From CAYNRA01 sp046293395 (lineage in GTDB: Bacteria > Bacteroidota > Bacteroidia > Cytophagales > Spirosomataceae), in contig JBKBOU010000002.1 in the NCBI GenBank assembly GCA_046293395.1, forward strand, positions 310,001-374,000: DNA of 64,000 nt, given 5' to 3'. Positions 49,199 to 57,936 of this stretch are shown here, in pieces. Below the pieces are notes generated by a model. That model ran no database searches. It was given only the letters and a program-made list of their open reading frames with translations, and was not told the DNA's origin. Positions within the stretch are counted from its first letter, which is position 1; each line of letters opens with the position of its first letter. Position numbers and translations under genes: made by a program.

Positions 49199-50587
49199 AT
49201 GAATAAAAAATCGAACAAATTGTGGTATATCTTGGGTGGCTCGGTAGTCGCTTTGGGTATTTTTCTTGTAGTTGCCAAACAAGTAGGTTGGATTGGAAAA
49301 GAAAAACCAACTGAAGTTGAATTTGCAAAAGTTTCAGTAGGAAACCTGACAGAGGTTGTGTCGGCTTCGGGTAAGATACAACCCGAATTAGAGGTTAAAA
49401 TTACGCCTGACGTGCCTGGAGAAATCATTGGTTTGTATGTAAAAGAAGGCGATTCTGTTAAAAAAGGACAGTTATTAGTCAAAATCCAACCTGAAAATTA
49501 CGTCTCTATTGTAGAGCGCTTCAAAGCAGGAGTTAACCAAGCGAAAGCATCTGCTGAACAAGCGAAGGCTTCCATTTCTAGAGCTGAGTCACAATATCTA
49601 AGACAAAAAATGGAGTTTGACCGCCAAAAACGTTTGTTTGACGATAAAGTAATTTCTAAATCTGACTTTGAGACGGCTGAAACCAACTTAAAAATTGCAA
49701 AACAAGATTTAGACGCAGCAAAATCCAATTATGAAGCGGCAAAATTTGGAATTTCAAGTGCCGATGCCTCCTTAAAAGATGCCTTGGAAAACTTGCGTAA
49801 AACAAATATTTATGCACCTATCAACGGAATTGTTTCCAAGTTAGCTGTTGAATTAGGAGAAAGAGTAGTTGGAACATCGCAAATGGCGGGAACGGAAATC
49901 CTTCGTATCGCCAATTTAAACAATATGGAAGTGAAGGTAAATGTAAGTGAGAACGACATTGTTCGAATTTCAGTTGGTGACACCGCCCTGATTGAAGTAG
50001 ATGCATATACTTATACAGACAAGAAATTCAAGGGAATTGTCACAGAAATTGCGAATACGGCTAATGGCGCAGGGAGTTCTACGGTTGCGGCGGCGAGTTC
50101 TGTAGATGCTGTGACGGAGTTTGAGGTGAGTATCCGTATTTTACCTTCTTCGTATTCAGATATAGTGGATGCAAAGGCAGGCAAAAAATATCCGTTTAAA
50201 CCCGGAATGACAGCCACTGTAGATATTGTTACAAATACGCGTTCAGGCGTTCTTACAGTACCAATCGCTGCGGTGACTACTAGAGGTGGCGAGAAAAAAA
50301 GTGAGGATACAGATACGAAAACACCAGAAACAGACGTTGAAAAAACAAGCAATGGCAAAAAAGAGAAACCAAAAGAGATTATTTTTGTACATAAAAACGG
50401 AAAAGTCGTTGCAAAAGAGATAAAAACGGGAATTACAGATACGTCCGCCGGCACAATTGAAGTAATTAGCGGGTTATCTAAGGGTGAAGAGATAGTTGTT
50501 GGTCCTTTCTTGGAAGTATCGAAAAATTTGAAAGATGGGGATGCTGTCGCTACAAAGAAAGAAGAAAAGGAAAAAACAAAAGAGTAA
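49199..50587 (+). CDS. HlyD/MacA-type periplasmic adaptor (membrane fusion protein)
   Basis: A 462-residue adaptor with one N-terminal membrane helix (LWYILGGSVVALGIFLVVA) and a lipoyl-like half (VVSASGKIQPELEVKITPDVPGEI, VKEGDSVKKGQLLVKI). A coiled-coil hairpin spans about 100-200, and the second lipoyl half follows (IYAPINGIVSKLAVELGERV). The beta-barrel and membrane-proximal domains come next. A Lys/Glu-rich insertion at about 365-395 and a charged C-terminus are unusual additions. It pairs with the TolC gene upstream. A MacB-type ATPase would be expected but is absent here. Confidence 0.9.
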   Translation: MNKKSNKLWYILGGSVVALGIFLVVAKQVGWIGKEKPTEVEFAKVSVGNLTEVVSASGKIQPELEVKITPDVPGEIIGLYVKEGDSVKKGQLLVKIQPENYVSIVERFKAGVNQAKASAEQAKASISRAESQYLRQKMEFDRQKRLFDDKVISKSDFETAETNLKIAKQDLDAAKSNYEAAKFGISSADASLKDALENLRKTNIYAPINGIVSKLAVELGERVVGTSQMAGTEILRIANLNNMEVKVNVSENDIVRISVGDTALIEVDAYTYTDKKFKGIVTEIANTANGAGSSTVAAASSVDAVTEFEVSIRILPSSYSDIVDAKAGKKYPFKPGMTATVDIVTNTRSGVLTVPIAAVTTRGGEKKSEDTDTKTPETDVEKTSNGKKEKPKEIIFVHKNGKVVAKEIKTGITDTSAGTIEVISGLSKGEEIVVGPFLEVSKNLKDGDAVATKKEEKEKTKE

Positions 50588-50647
50588 ATAATATCGTGTT
50601 ACAAAGATAGTTTAAGAATAACAGTTTAGTTTAGGTATGTAGATAAT

Positions 50648-50680
50648 GGGTGGCTAGTTAGCTGCCCTTTATTTTTTTGT
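50648..50680 (+). terminator. Terminator of the tolC-adaptor operon
   Basis: GGGTGGCTA (50648-50656) pairs with TAGCTGCCC (50659-50667), allowing two G-U pairs, and a T-rich run follows. It separates the operon from gpsA. Confidence 0.7.
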
Positions 50681-50687
50681 ATATTTG
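50680..50687 (+). promoter_or_regulatory. Candidate -7 box of gpsA
   Basis: TATATTTG directly after the preceding terminator's T-run, about 68 bases before the gpsA start. No clear -33 element. Confidence 0.5.
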
Positions 50688-50755
50688 CCGTTCTATGCTT
50701 CACATATCGTTGCACGCACGATGAGAAATGCATTCATACGAATCAACAAATACAC

Positions 50756-51742
50756 ATGAATATTGCCGTTTTAGGAGGGGGAAGCTGGGCAACTGCCCTC
50801 GTGAAAATCTTGAGTGAAGGAGATGTAAAAATCAAATGGTGGCTTCGAAAATCAAACGATGTGGAGCATATTAAAAAATACCATCATAACCCTCATTACC
50901 TGAGTAATGTCAAAATACTCCCCTCAAAAGTCAAACCTTATACATCTATAAAAGAGGCTATAAAAAATACCGATTGGGTAATTATTGCTGTTCCAGCTGC
51001 TTTTGTAGAAGATGCCTTGCACCCTTTGGCTCCCAAAATGCTAGCAGGAAAAAAGATTGTTTCAGCGGTGAAGGGCATGATTCCAAGTTCCAACCAACTG
51101 ATTACCGATTGGGTTGAAAAGCGCTTTGACATTCCACAGTCTGACATGTGTTGCATTGCTGGCCCGTGTCATGCGGAAGAGGTAGCTTTGGAAAAACAAT
51201 CGTATCTAACAATTGCATCTCCTAGTTTAGAAACCGCGCAATCATTTGCCGATTTGCTGCATTGTCGCTACGTACATACCTCTGTTTTAACCGATCTTGT
51301 TGGTGTTGAATATGCCGCAGTCATGAAAAATATTGTCGCAATTGCCTGTGGAATTACCCATGGAATGGGCGCTGGAGATAACTTTCAGGCTGTTATGGTT
51401 TCTAATGCAATGGTTGAGATAAAAAAATTCGTCAGTGCTATCTACCCAGCGGAGCGCGATATGGCATCTTCTGCGTATTTAGGGGACTTGTTGGTCACGG
51501 CTTATTCCCAATTTAGCCGAAACCGAACTTTTGGAAATATGATAGGACGCGGTTATTTGGTAAAAACCGCCCAAGTTGAAATGAAGATGATTGCAGAAGG
51601 GTATTTTGCCGTGCAATGTATTTATGAAATAAATAAAAAATGGCAAGTCGAAATGCCTATTACTGAATTTGCCTACAAAATTCTCTATACCAATCAATCT
51701 TTGGAACAAAGTTTTGCTGTGCTCAAATCAAAACTACGCTAG
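50756..51742 (+). CDS. gpsA: Glycerol-3-phosphate dehydrogenase [NAD(P)+]
   Basis: A 328-residue enzyme reducing dihydroxyacetone phosphate to sn-glycerol-3-phosphate for phospholipid synthesis. The nucleotide loop is VLGGGSWATALVKILSE (5-21). Later blocks are SAVKGMIPSSNQ, IAGPCHAEEVALEKQSYLTIAS, the catalytic-lysine region YAAVMKNIVAIACGITHGMGAGDN, and SSAYLGDLLVTAYSQFSRNRTFG. Full length and cytosolic. It is monocistronic with its own terminator. Confidence 0.96.
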   Translation: MNIAVLGGGSWATALVKILSEGDVKIKWWLRKSNDVEHIKKYHHNPHYLSNVKILPSKVKPYTSIKEAIKNTDWVIIAVPAAFVEDALHPLAPKMLAGKKIVSAVKGMIPSSNQLITDWVEKRFDIPQSDMCCIAGPCHAEEVALEKQSYLTIASPSLETAQSFADLLHCRYVHTSVLTDLVGVEYAAVMKNIVAIACGITHGMGAGDNFQAVMVSNAMVEIKKFVSAIYPAERDMASSAYLGDLLVTAYSQFSRNRTFGNMIGRGYLVKTAQVEMKMIAEGYFAVQCIYEINKKWQVEMPITEFAYKILYTNQSLEQSFAVLKSKLR

Positions 51743-51747
51743 GATAC

Positions 51748-51783
51748 AAAAAAGGGCTAATTCTCTCAAACTAGCCCTTTTTT
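51748..51783. terminator. Bidirectional terminator between gpsA and slyD
   Basis: Arms AAAAAAGGGCTA (51748-51759) and TAGCCCTTTTTT (51772-51783) form a 12-bp stem with A and T runs. Confidence 0.9.
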
Positions 51784-51796
51784 AGGTATTTCTATA

Positions 51797-52318
51797 TTAG
51801 TGATTCACTCCACCTGGGCCATGTACATGTCCGTGGTCTAATTCTTCGGTTGTGGCCGCTCGTACACCGATAATCTTGCCGTCAAAGTGCATTTCTTTTC
51901 CTGCCAATGGGTGGTTGAAATCAACGATTACATACTCCTCTCCTATATCTGCAATTCTACCTGTAATTGGTTCATTTTCTTCGTTATTAAAAGGAACGAA
52001 ATTACCGATTTGTAAAATATCCTCCGCCAATTCTCCATCAACCATAAATATTTCTTTCGGAAGATTCACGATGGCTTCTAAGTCAACATCCCCGTATCCA
52101 TCTTGGGATTCTATCGTAAAATGAAACGAATCCCCAGACTTTAACCCGCGTAGTTTTTCTTCAAAAACAGGAGGTAAACCACTCATTCCATGAATAAAAA
52201 CCATGGGATCGTCTTCGCCGACAACCTCCACAATCTCCATTTCGTCTTGATTATCTTCCTCTGCATCTATATAAAGTTCGTATGTCAACGATACGACGGT
52301 GTTTTCAGCGATTTCCAT
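51797..52318 (-). CDS. slyD: FKBP-type peptidyl-prolyl isomerase, SlyD-like
   Basis: A 173-residue protein with an FKBP domain interrupted by the insert-in-flap (IF) domain of SlyD proteins. Motifs: NTVVSLTYELYI at the start, FIHGMSGLPPVFEEKLRGLKSGD, and VIVDFNHPLAGKEMHFDGKIIGVR. The C-terminal tail is short with a few His (DHGHVHGPGGVNH), poorer in metal ligands than E. coli SlyD. It assists protein folding in the cytosol. No signal peptide. Confidence 0.92.
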   Translation of the reverse strand: MEIAENTVVSLTYELYIDAEEDNQDEMEIVEVVGEDDPMVFIHGMSGLPPVFEEKLRGLKSGDSFHFTIESQDGYGDVDLEAIVNLPKEIFMVDGELAEDILQIGNFVPFNNEENEPITGRIADIGEEYVIVDFNHPLAGKEMHFDGKIIGVRAATTEELDHGHVHGPGGVNH

Positions 52319-52322
52319 CTGT

Positions 52323-52350
52323 TTGCTCTTATTTAATTGATTAATTTTGC
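52323..52350 (+). promoter_or_regulatory. Promoter of the DUF5916 gene
   Basis: TTTG (52323-52326), a 16-base spacer and TAATTTTG (52343-52350). The spacing is one base short of the usual range. The predicted start near 52357 lies after the first in-frame start at 52337 and so supports the ATG at 52388. Confidence 0.65.
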
Positions 52351-52387
52351 AAACCTACAAATTATTTTTTTTACTTTATTCAACCGA

Positions 52388-54589
52388 ATGAAATACCTCC
52401 TCCCCTTTCTATTCCTCGGATTAGGATTTGCGCCCGCGTGGGCTCAGAAGAAAAATAGCACATATAATTATTTTATCAAACGCGCAACTTCTGCTATCAA
52501 AGTAGATGGAAAACTCGATGAACAAGCGTGGAAAGATGCCTCTGTGGCAACCAATTTCTGGCAAATTCAGCCCATGGACACTTCACGAGCAAATGTAAAT
52601 ACCGAAGTGATGCTTTGTTACGATGATAAAAATATCTATGTCACTTTCATTAATTACAACCGAAAAGAAGGAGGTAAATATGTCGTTGAATCCATGCGAC
52701 GTGACTTTAACTTTGGTAGAAATGACAACGATTTGCTTTTCATTGACACATTTGAAGACCAAACCAATGGTTTTTCGTTTGGCTCCAATGCCATGGGTGG
52801 GCAATGGGACGGTTTGATGGCGAACGGAGGTTCTATCAATTTAAGTTGGGACAATAAATGGCAGTCTGAGGTAACTTACGACGAAGAGAAATGGATTTGG
52901 GAAGCAGCAATTCCTTTCAAAACATTGCGCTACAAAGAAGGGGTACAGACGTGGGGTATAAATTTTAGCCGATTGGACTTAAAAACAAATGAAAAATCTG
53001 GCTGGGCACCCGTTCCTCGCCAATTTCCATCTGCAAGTTTGGCTTATACAGGGAATTTAATTTGGGACGTTCCTCCACCGAAACCAGGTTCAAATGTATC
53101 TATCATCCCGTTTGTAACTGCCAACCAACAACGGAATTTTGCGAATCAAACTCCAGGCACGCGTGATTTTGACTTTGGAGTGGATGCGAAAGTCGGATTG
53201 ACGTCTGCTCTCAATCTGGATGTAACTGTAAATCCTGACTTTTCACAAGTTGAAGTAGATGTACAACAAACTAATTTAGACCGCTTCGAATTGTTCTTCC
53301 CGGAAAGAAGGCAATTTTTCTTGGAAAACGGAGATATTTTCAATGACTTTGGATTCAGTAATCTCCGACCCTTCTTTTCACGTAGAATTGGCTTAAACTC
53401 CCCCATTAAATACGGTGGGCGAATCAGTGGGAAATTAAACCCCAATGTACGAATTGGTGTTTTACACATGCAAACAGGGGAAGACGAAAAACAGACTCCA
53501 GGCTCGCATTATTCTGTCGTTTCCTTGCAAAGAAAGGTTTTCAAACGCTCGTTTATTTCGGGTATTTTTGCCAACCGCCAAACAGCTGGAACCAATGAAA
53601 ACCCCGTTCCAAGCACTTCATTGGCTGACTTTAACCGTACTCTTGGGCTAGAATACAATCTAGCATCGTCTGATAATATCTGGACAGGCAAAGCCATGTA
53701 TCTCAAAACATTCTCACCTTTGTCTATCTCATCGTCCTCTATTTTAGCTGGGCAACTCAGATATTCTGCCCGCCAATGGAACTACGGTGTAAAAATTGAG
53801 CAAGTTGGAGGTGGTGTACAAGCAAATGAAATGGGATTTGTAAGACGAAGAGATTATGCGTACATAAGTCCTGAAGTGGGCTACCAATTTTTTCCAAAAT
53901 CTGACTTTATCGTCAGTCATGGCCCCCGTATTCGCTTGAATTATTATTTTGATAAAGAAGTAACCCAACAAATTGAGAATGAAAAAGTATTCATTTACTC
54001 GCTAAGTTTCTTGGACCGAAGTGAGCTATTTATGTGGGTAGCAACGGATTACGTAAAATTATTAGCTCCTTTTGACCCAACTAATTTTACAGGACAACGA
54101 ATTGAAGCAGGAACTGAACACAGCTGGTCTGCCGTTGGTGGAAATTTTACATCTAAACCAAAAAGTTTATTCACCTACTCATTATCAAGCCGTTATGGAG
54201 GATATTATGGAAATGGGGACAGATTAAATATCAATGGACAATTGGGTTATCGTTTGCAACCTTACGCCGCAATCTCGCTGAACGCTGATTTTAACCAAAT
54301 TAAATTCGGGGAAGATGCACGTCTTCCGGAATTACTGAAAAATTCTCAATACAACCTCTTGTTGGTTGGCTCTCGGACAGACATCACCTTGAGTAATAAA
54401 TTATTCTTCACGAATTTCGTTCAGTTCAATAATCAAACAAACAATGTGAATCTGAACACGCGTTTGCAGTGGAGATACAGCCCAGCATCTGACCTTTTCT
54501 TGGTTTATACAGATAATTATCTAGCAGATACTTGGCAAGTTAGAAACCGCCAATTGGTACTTAAATTTACTTATTGGTGGAATTTATAA
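52388..54589 (+). CDS. DUF5916 outer-membrane protein with CBM9-like N-terminal domain
   Basis: A 733-residue secreted protein with signal peptide MKYLLPFLFLGLGFAPAWA. The N-terminal domain (about 25-215) is a carbohydrate-binding family 9-like sandwich (IKVDGKLDEQAWKDASVATN, VMLCYDDKNIYVTF). The rest is a large outer-membrane barrel of the DUF5916 type (VNPDFSQVEVDVQQTNLDRF, LFFPERRQFFLENGDIF). This family is frequent in Bacteroidota; its function is unknown. The start at 52388 fits the signal peptide; the frame extends to 52337. Its end overlaps the convergent deacetylase gene by 6 bases. Confidence 0.88.
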   Translation: MKYLLPFLFLGLGFAPAWAQKKNSTYNYFIKRATSAIKVDGKLDEQAWKDASVATNFWQIQPMDTSRANVNTEVMLCYDDKNIYVTFINYNRKEGGKYVVESMRRDFNFGRNDNDLLFIDTFEDQTNGFSFGSNAMGGQWDGLMANGGSINLSWDNKWQSEVTYDEEKWIWEAAIPFKTLRYKEGVQTWGINFSRLDLKTNEKSGWAPVPRQFPSASLAYTGNLIWDVPPPKPGSNVSIIPFVTANQQRNFANQTPGTRDFDFGVDAKVGLTSALNLDVTVNPDFSQVEVDVQQTNLDRFELFFPERRQFFLENGDIFNDFGFSNLRPFFSRRIGLNSPIKYGGRISGKLNPNVRIGVLHMQTGEDEKQTPGSHYSVVSLQRKVFKRSFISGIFANRQTAGTNENPVPSTSLADFNRTLGLEYNLASSDNIWTGKAMYLKTFSPLSISSSSILAGQLRYSARQWNYGVKIEQVGGGVQANEMGFVRRRDYAYISPEVGYQFFPKSDFIVSHGPRIRLNYYFDKEVTQQIENEKVFIYSLSFLDRSELFMWVATDYVKLLAPFDPTNFTGQRIEAGTEHSWSAVGGNFTSKPKSLFTYSLSSRYGGYYGNGDRLNINGQLGYRLQPYAAISLNADFNQIKFGEDARLPELLKNSQYNLLLVGSRTDITLSNKLFFTNFVQFNNQTNNVNLNTRLQWRYSPASDLFLVYTDNYLADTWQVRNRQLVLKFTYWWNL

Positions 54590-55246
54590 CCGCGAAGCAA
54601 CAGGTAAAACAGCGAAATCATATCCTTTGGCTTGGGCTTCTTCAATCAGCGCGGGAAGCATGATTTGGAGTTTAGGCCATGCTTGTTCGCTATCATGAAA
54701 TACAAAAATAGCACCCGGTTGTATTCCTTTTCTCATTTCTTTTAAACAACGTTCAACCGAAAAAGACGCCTCATAATCTTGTGTCAGCATAGACCACAAG
54801 ACAAGTGAATGCGTCTTTTTCAATTGAATGAATTGTCTGAAAGTCATTTTTCCGAACGGTGGCCGAAAAAGAAACGTATTTTCATGCAAGATTTCCTTCA
54901 AAATAGCATCGGTTTGTTCTACTTCTGCGCAATATTCTTGTGTTGAGACACGCCAACCATTAACATGCGTAAAGGTATGATTCCCAATTAAATGACCTTT
55001 TTTTTGAATAGAAAGAAGTTCGTTTTTATTTCGGATTGCATTTTCTCCTATCACAAAAAAGCTTGCTTTCGTTGTATATTTTTCTAGAATGGCAAGAATG
55101 AACGGTGTAGAAACAGGATTTGGGCCATCGTCGAAAGTCAGATAAAGGCAAGGCTTTTTTGTTTTAATTTTCCAATATATCGACGGGAAAAACAGAGAAG
55201 CCAAAGGAGTATATACATGAAAATAGAATGATTTGAGTAACTTCAT
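54584..55246 (-). CDS. Polysaccharide deacetylase (NodB homology)
   Basis: A 220-residue protein with an N-terminal hydrophobic segment that may anchor it. All five NodB motifs are present: LYLTFDDGPNP, GNHTFTH, FRPPFGKM, LWSMLTQDY and IFVFHDSEQA. The enzyme removes N-acetyl groups from a GlcNAc polymer (peptidoglycan, chitin-like or lipid-linked sugar) using a metal held by Asp and His. The ATG at 55246 lies 1 base after the glycosyltransferase stop, so the genes are translationally coupled. Confidence 0.92.
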   Translation of the reverse strand: MKLLKSFYFHVYTPLASLFFPSIYWKIKTKKPCLYLTFDDGPNPVSTPFILAILEKYTTKASFFVIGENAIRNKNELLSIQKKGHLIGNHTFTHVNGWRVSTQEYCAEVEQTDAILKEILHENTFLFRPPFGKMTFRQFIQLKKTHSLVLWSMLTQDYEASFSVERCLKEMRKGIQPGAIFVFHDSEQAWPKLQIMLPALIEEAQAKGYDFAVLPVASRL

Positions 55247-55247
55247 T

Positions 55248-56405
55248 TTACGACATTGAACGGTCTTTCCAAATATATGAAGATTTTTTTTGAGCGATGA
55301 TTCCAAAGAAAAGAACATAAAAAGGATAAATTACCTGAACCAAAGGAATAAATGGAATTGCTCTTTTTTTCTTCAAAAATTGCAAGATAAATGTGAGGAA
55401 AATCCCTTCAAAAATCCATCTACTGCCTAAAAGAAAACTTCCAATCCCCCAAAAACCATGTAGTAATCCATTGATTACTAAATATATAGAAGAAACATTT
55501 ACCCAAAATATAAAAATAGCCAATACGGTTGGAAGAATAGATTGGTACTGTTTCCATTTGCTTGCCCAGCGCTTTCTTTGGTGATAAAAAGAAGCCCAGT
55601 TCTGGTGAGCGGCTGTCTCGACGATGGCATCTTGATTTTTGATAAAAAAGAAATTTTCAGGAAAATGAGCTGCCATTTTATGGAGTAGAAATTCATCATC
55701 CCCAGAGGCAATTTCTTCGTTTCCTTGGTAGCCATTCACGGCATGAAAAGCCTCTTTTGTATAGGATAAATTTGCTCCCGAACACATATTTGGTTTTTTT
55801 ACGGCAATCGCGCAAGCACCGGAACCAATCAAACTTGCAAATTCAACGACTTGCATCCAAGTATTTATTTTAGTAGCCAAAGGAGACAAATTAGGAGAGG
55901 AAAAAGTAACCGGCCCTGCAACAAATACAGCCTTTGTTTGAGCGTAGAACCGAGCGTAAGCTTCTACCCAGCGAGGTCCGATGCGGCAATCTCCGTCTGT
56001 CGTCAAAATAATTGTACCCTCTGCTGCGGCTACACCTTGTGTAATTGCCTGTTTTTTAGGGGAATACCGTGAGAACGGAGTAGGAATGGGCTGAATAATC
56101 CGAAGTGGAAATCGAGCTTGGGGAAAGAAAGAACGAACAAGTGAAGCCGTTTCGTCAGTTGAGTAATCATCTAAGACAATGACCTCAAACTGGCTTGGTG
56201 AAAGAGATTGTTCATTCAAATCTTCCAATAATAGACGTATTGTTGCCGCTTCATTCCGGACAGGAATTAGCACAGTTATTTTTTCTTGAAAAAGATAGCT
56301 ATCTGTTTTTTTGATGGAGTTATCCATTGATAACCAGATAATTAGTGCATAAATCAAGAAAAAAACGTAGAGAATAAGAGGAATAAAAACAAGAACTAGC
56401 TCCAT
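55248..56405 (-). CDS. Membrane-anchored family 2 glycosyltransferase
   Basis: A 385-residue GT2 enzyme with one N-terminal and about three C-terminal membrane helices. The catalytic region has KITVLIPVRNEAATIRLLLE, VIVLDDYSTDETA, the DxD in ILTTDGDCR, ASGDDEFLL with the acceptor aspartate, and the QRKRW motif (QxxRW). It transfers sugars to a lipid-linked or polymer acceptor. The frame extends upstream to 56507, but the ATG at 56405 overlaps the flippase gene by 10 bases, as is normal in operons. Middle gene of a three-gene cluster. Confidence 0.9.
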   Translation of the reverse strand: MELVLVFIPLILYVFFLIYALIIWLSMDNSIKKTDSYLFQEKITVLIPVRNEAATIRLLLEDLNEQSLSPSQFEVIVLDDYSTDETASLVRSFFPQARFPLRIIQPIPTPFSRYSPKKQAITQGVAAAEGTIILTTDGDCRIGPRWVEAYARFYAQTKAVFVAGPVTFSSPNLSPLATKINTWMQVVEFASLIGSGACAIAVKKPNMCSGANLSYTKEAFHAVNGYQGNEEIASGDDEFLLHKMAAHFPENFFFIKNQDAIVETAAHQNWASFYHQRKRWASKWKQYQSILPTVLAIFIFWVNVSSIYLVINGLLHGFWGIGSFLLGSRWIFEGIFLTFILQFLKKKRAIPFIPLVQVIYPFYVLFFGIIAQKKSSYIWKDRSMS

Positions 56406-57352
56406 GATTTTCTTTGTTGGTACAACCATAAAACTCCACCAATGACAACAGGAAGGAGGATATTGAGAACCCAAACGAGCCAAACACAGATGGTAACTAA
56501 GAGCCAATCTACGCCTAAAAATCCGAAAAGATACACAGCGGCTACTTGTCTGCTTCCCAAATCACCCCAAATATTTACCCAAGAACCGATTGTCTTCACC
56601 AAAAAAATACACTGAATGACAGGGATTGAGACTAGCAGTGGAAGCGAAATACCACAAAAATGAAGACACCAAACAAATTGGATTGTAAAAAGAAAACTAC
56701 GTAGAATGGTAAGTAGTGTGAGCGAACTACGTCGAGCAATTGACAGCGACTCAATAGCTTCGAGCCAAGAAAGAAAAGACGGAAGCGAAGGCAAAAAATG
56801 GACAATCAGAAGTAAAAACCAACAGAAACTTACGAAGAAAAGCCAGTCAGCAATGTAATTCAATGCGGGGTTATCCATCCATTCTGCGACAAAAAAAGAA
56901 GCCAGCAACGCTGCGCCAAACGTAACTAAATTTTGTAACGAGCTTGCATACAGATTAATAGCGACGATTTTCTGTTTCACGTCATGGGGCCATCCTAAAC
57001 TTCTACCTAGAAAATCGCCGATATTTCCGGGAGATATGGCACCAAAAAAGGAACCTTTTAAAACCTGTTGGCTTGCTGACTTCACTGAAATTCGTTGAAT
57101 AGGCTCCACGGCGATTTTCCATTTAACAATTTCAAGCCACCAGTTTGTCAAGCTCAATATGAACCCACCGAGTAGCCAAATAGACCATTCAAACCACGAA
57201 TATTTGCTTAGGAACGTCTGAAGAATCGTAAAATCCACTTGCTGTTGGTCAATGAAGCGATACAAAAGGAAGAGAATCAGACAGAGTATTCCTATCTTTG
57301 TGACGGATACAGCATATTTAAAAAACGGGGCAATTCTAAGACTTTTAATCAT
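56396..57352 (-). CDS. Lysylphosphatidylglycerol synthase TM-region/flippase-like membrane protein
   Basis: A 318-residue protein with about eight membrane helices, matching the LPG_synthase_TM (UPF0104) family. The conserved block is VLKGSFFGAISPGNIGDFLGRSLGW, followed by INLYASSLQNLVTFGAALLA and a C-terminal IWGDLGSRQVAAVYLFGFLG. Members move lipids across the inner membrane or act as accessories in glycolipid synthesis. It is the first gene of a cluster with GT2 and deacetylase, which suggests an envelope glycolipid. It starts 5 bases from the divergent ruvC start. Confidence 0.85.
   Translation of the reverse strand: MIKSLRIAPFFKYAVSVTKIGILCLILFLLYRFIDQQQVDFTILQTFLSKYSWFEWSIWLLGGFILSLTNWWLEIVKWKIAVEPIQRISVKSASQQVLKGSFFGAISPGNIGDFLGRSLGWPHDVKQKIVAINLYASSLQNLVTFGAALLASFFVAEWMDNPALNYIADWLFFVSFCWFLLLIVHFLPSLPSFLSWLEAIESLSIARRSSLTLLTILRSFLFTIQFVWCLHFCGISLPLLVSIPVIQCIFLVKTIGSWVNIWGDLGSRQVAAVYLFGFLGVDWLLVTICVWLVWVLNILLPVVIGGVLWLYQQRKSWS
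57293..57300 (+). promoter_or_regulatory. Candidate -7 box of ruvC, inside the flippase gene
   Basis: TATCTTTG on the plus strand, 57 bases before the ruvC start and within the coding start of the opposite gene. It is part of an 11-bp inverted repeat with 57373-57383. Confidence 0.5.
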
Positions 57353-57357
57353 TCATT

Positions 57358-57936
57358 TTGGATAAGAATACAACAAAGATAGGTGAAAAAATCATTTTAG
57401 GGGTAGATCCGGGCACACGTGTTATGGGTTATGGACTTATTGCGGTGCAAGGAAACAACCTAACACTCTTGCAATATGGGGTTCTTCGGTTAGAAAAATT
57501 AAGTTCTCATGAATTAAAACTCAAGCGGATTTTTGAGCGGATTACACAATTAATCGAAGAATATTTACCCGATGAAATGGCTATTGAAGCTCCATTTTAC
57601 GGAGAAAACGTCCAATCTATGCTTAAATTAGGACGCGCCCAAGGTGTTGCTATGGCAGCCGCTCTCGCAAGAGAAGTATCTATCGTCGAGTATTTGCCCA
57701 AAAAAGTAAAACAGTCTGTAACAGGCAACGGGAATGCCTCCAAAGAACAAGTAGCTTATATGTTGGAACATCTATTCAAACAAAAATTAGAACGTGAATT
57801 TTACGATGCGACAGATGCCGTCGGTGTGGCTGTTTGCCATTATATGCACGGCAAAACCAAGGCATTGACTGGTAATAATTCAAAGAATAAAGGATGGGCT
57901 GCTTTTGTTTCTGAAAACCCAGAAAGGCTCAAATAG
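57358..57936 (+). CDS. ruvC: Crossover junction endodeoxyribonuclease RuvC
   Basis: A 192-residue Holliday-junction resolvase that cuts four-way DNA junctions together with RuvAB. Catalytic acidic residues sit in IILGVDPGTRVMGYG, MAIEAPFYGENVQSMLKLGRAQ and FYDATDAVGVAVCHY. Full length. The start is a TTG at 57358; no ATG is available before the first motif. Divergent to the flippase gene with only 5 bases between starts. Confidence 0.95.
   Translation: MDKNTTKIGEKIILGVDPGTRVMGYGLIAVQGNNLTLLQYGVLRLEKLSSHELKLKRIFERITQLIEEYLPDEMAIEAPFYGENVQSMLKLGRAQGVAMAAALAREVSIVEYLPKKVKQSVTGNGNASKEQVAYMLEHLFKQKLEREFYDATDAVGVAVCHYMHGKTKALTGNNSKNKGWAAFVSENPERLK
57374..57381 (-). promoter_or_regulatory. Candidate -7 box of the flippase operon, inside ruvC
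   Basis: TATCTTTG on the minus strand, 22 bases before the flippase start and within the ruvC coding start. The transcript would start near 57367. Confidence 0.5.
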
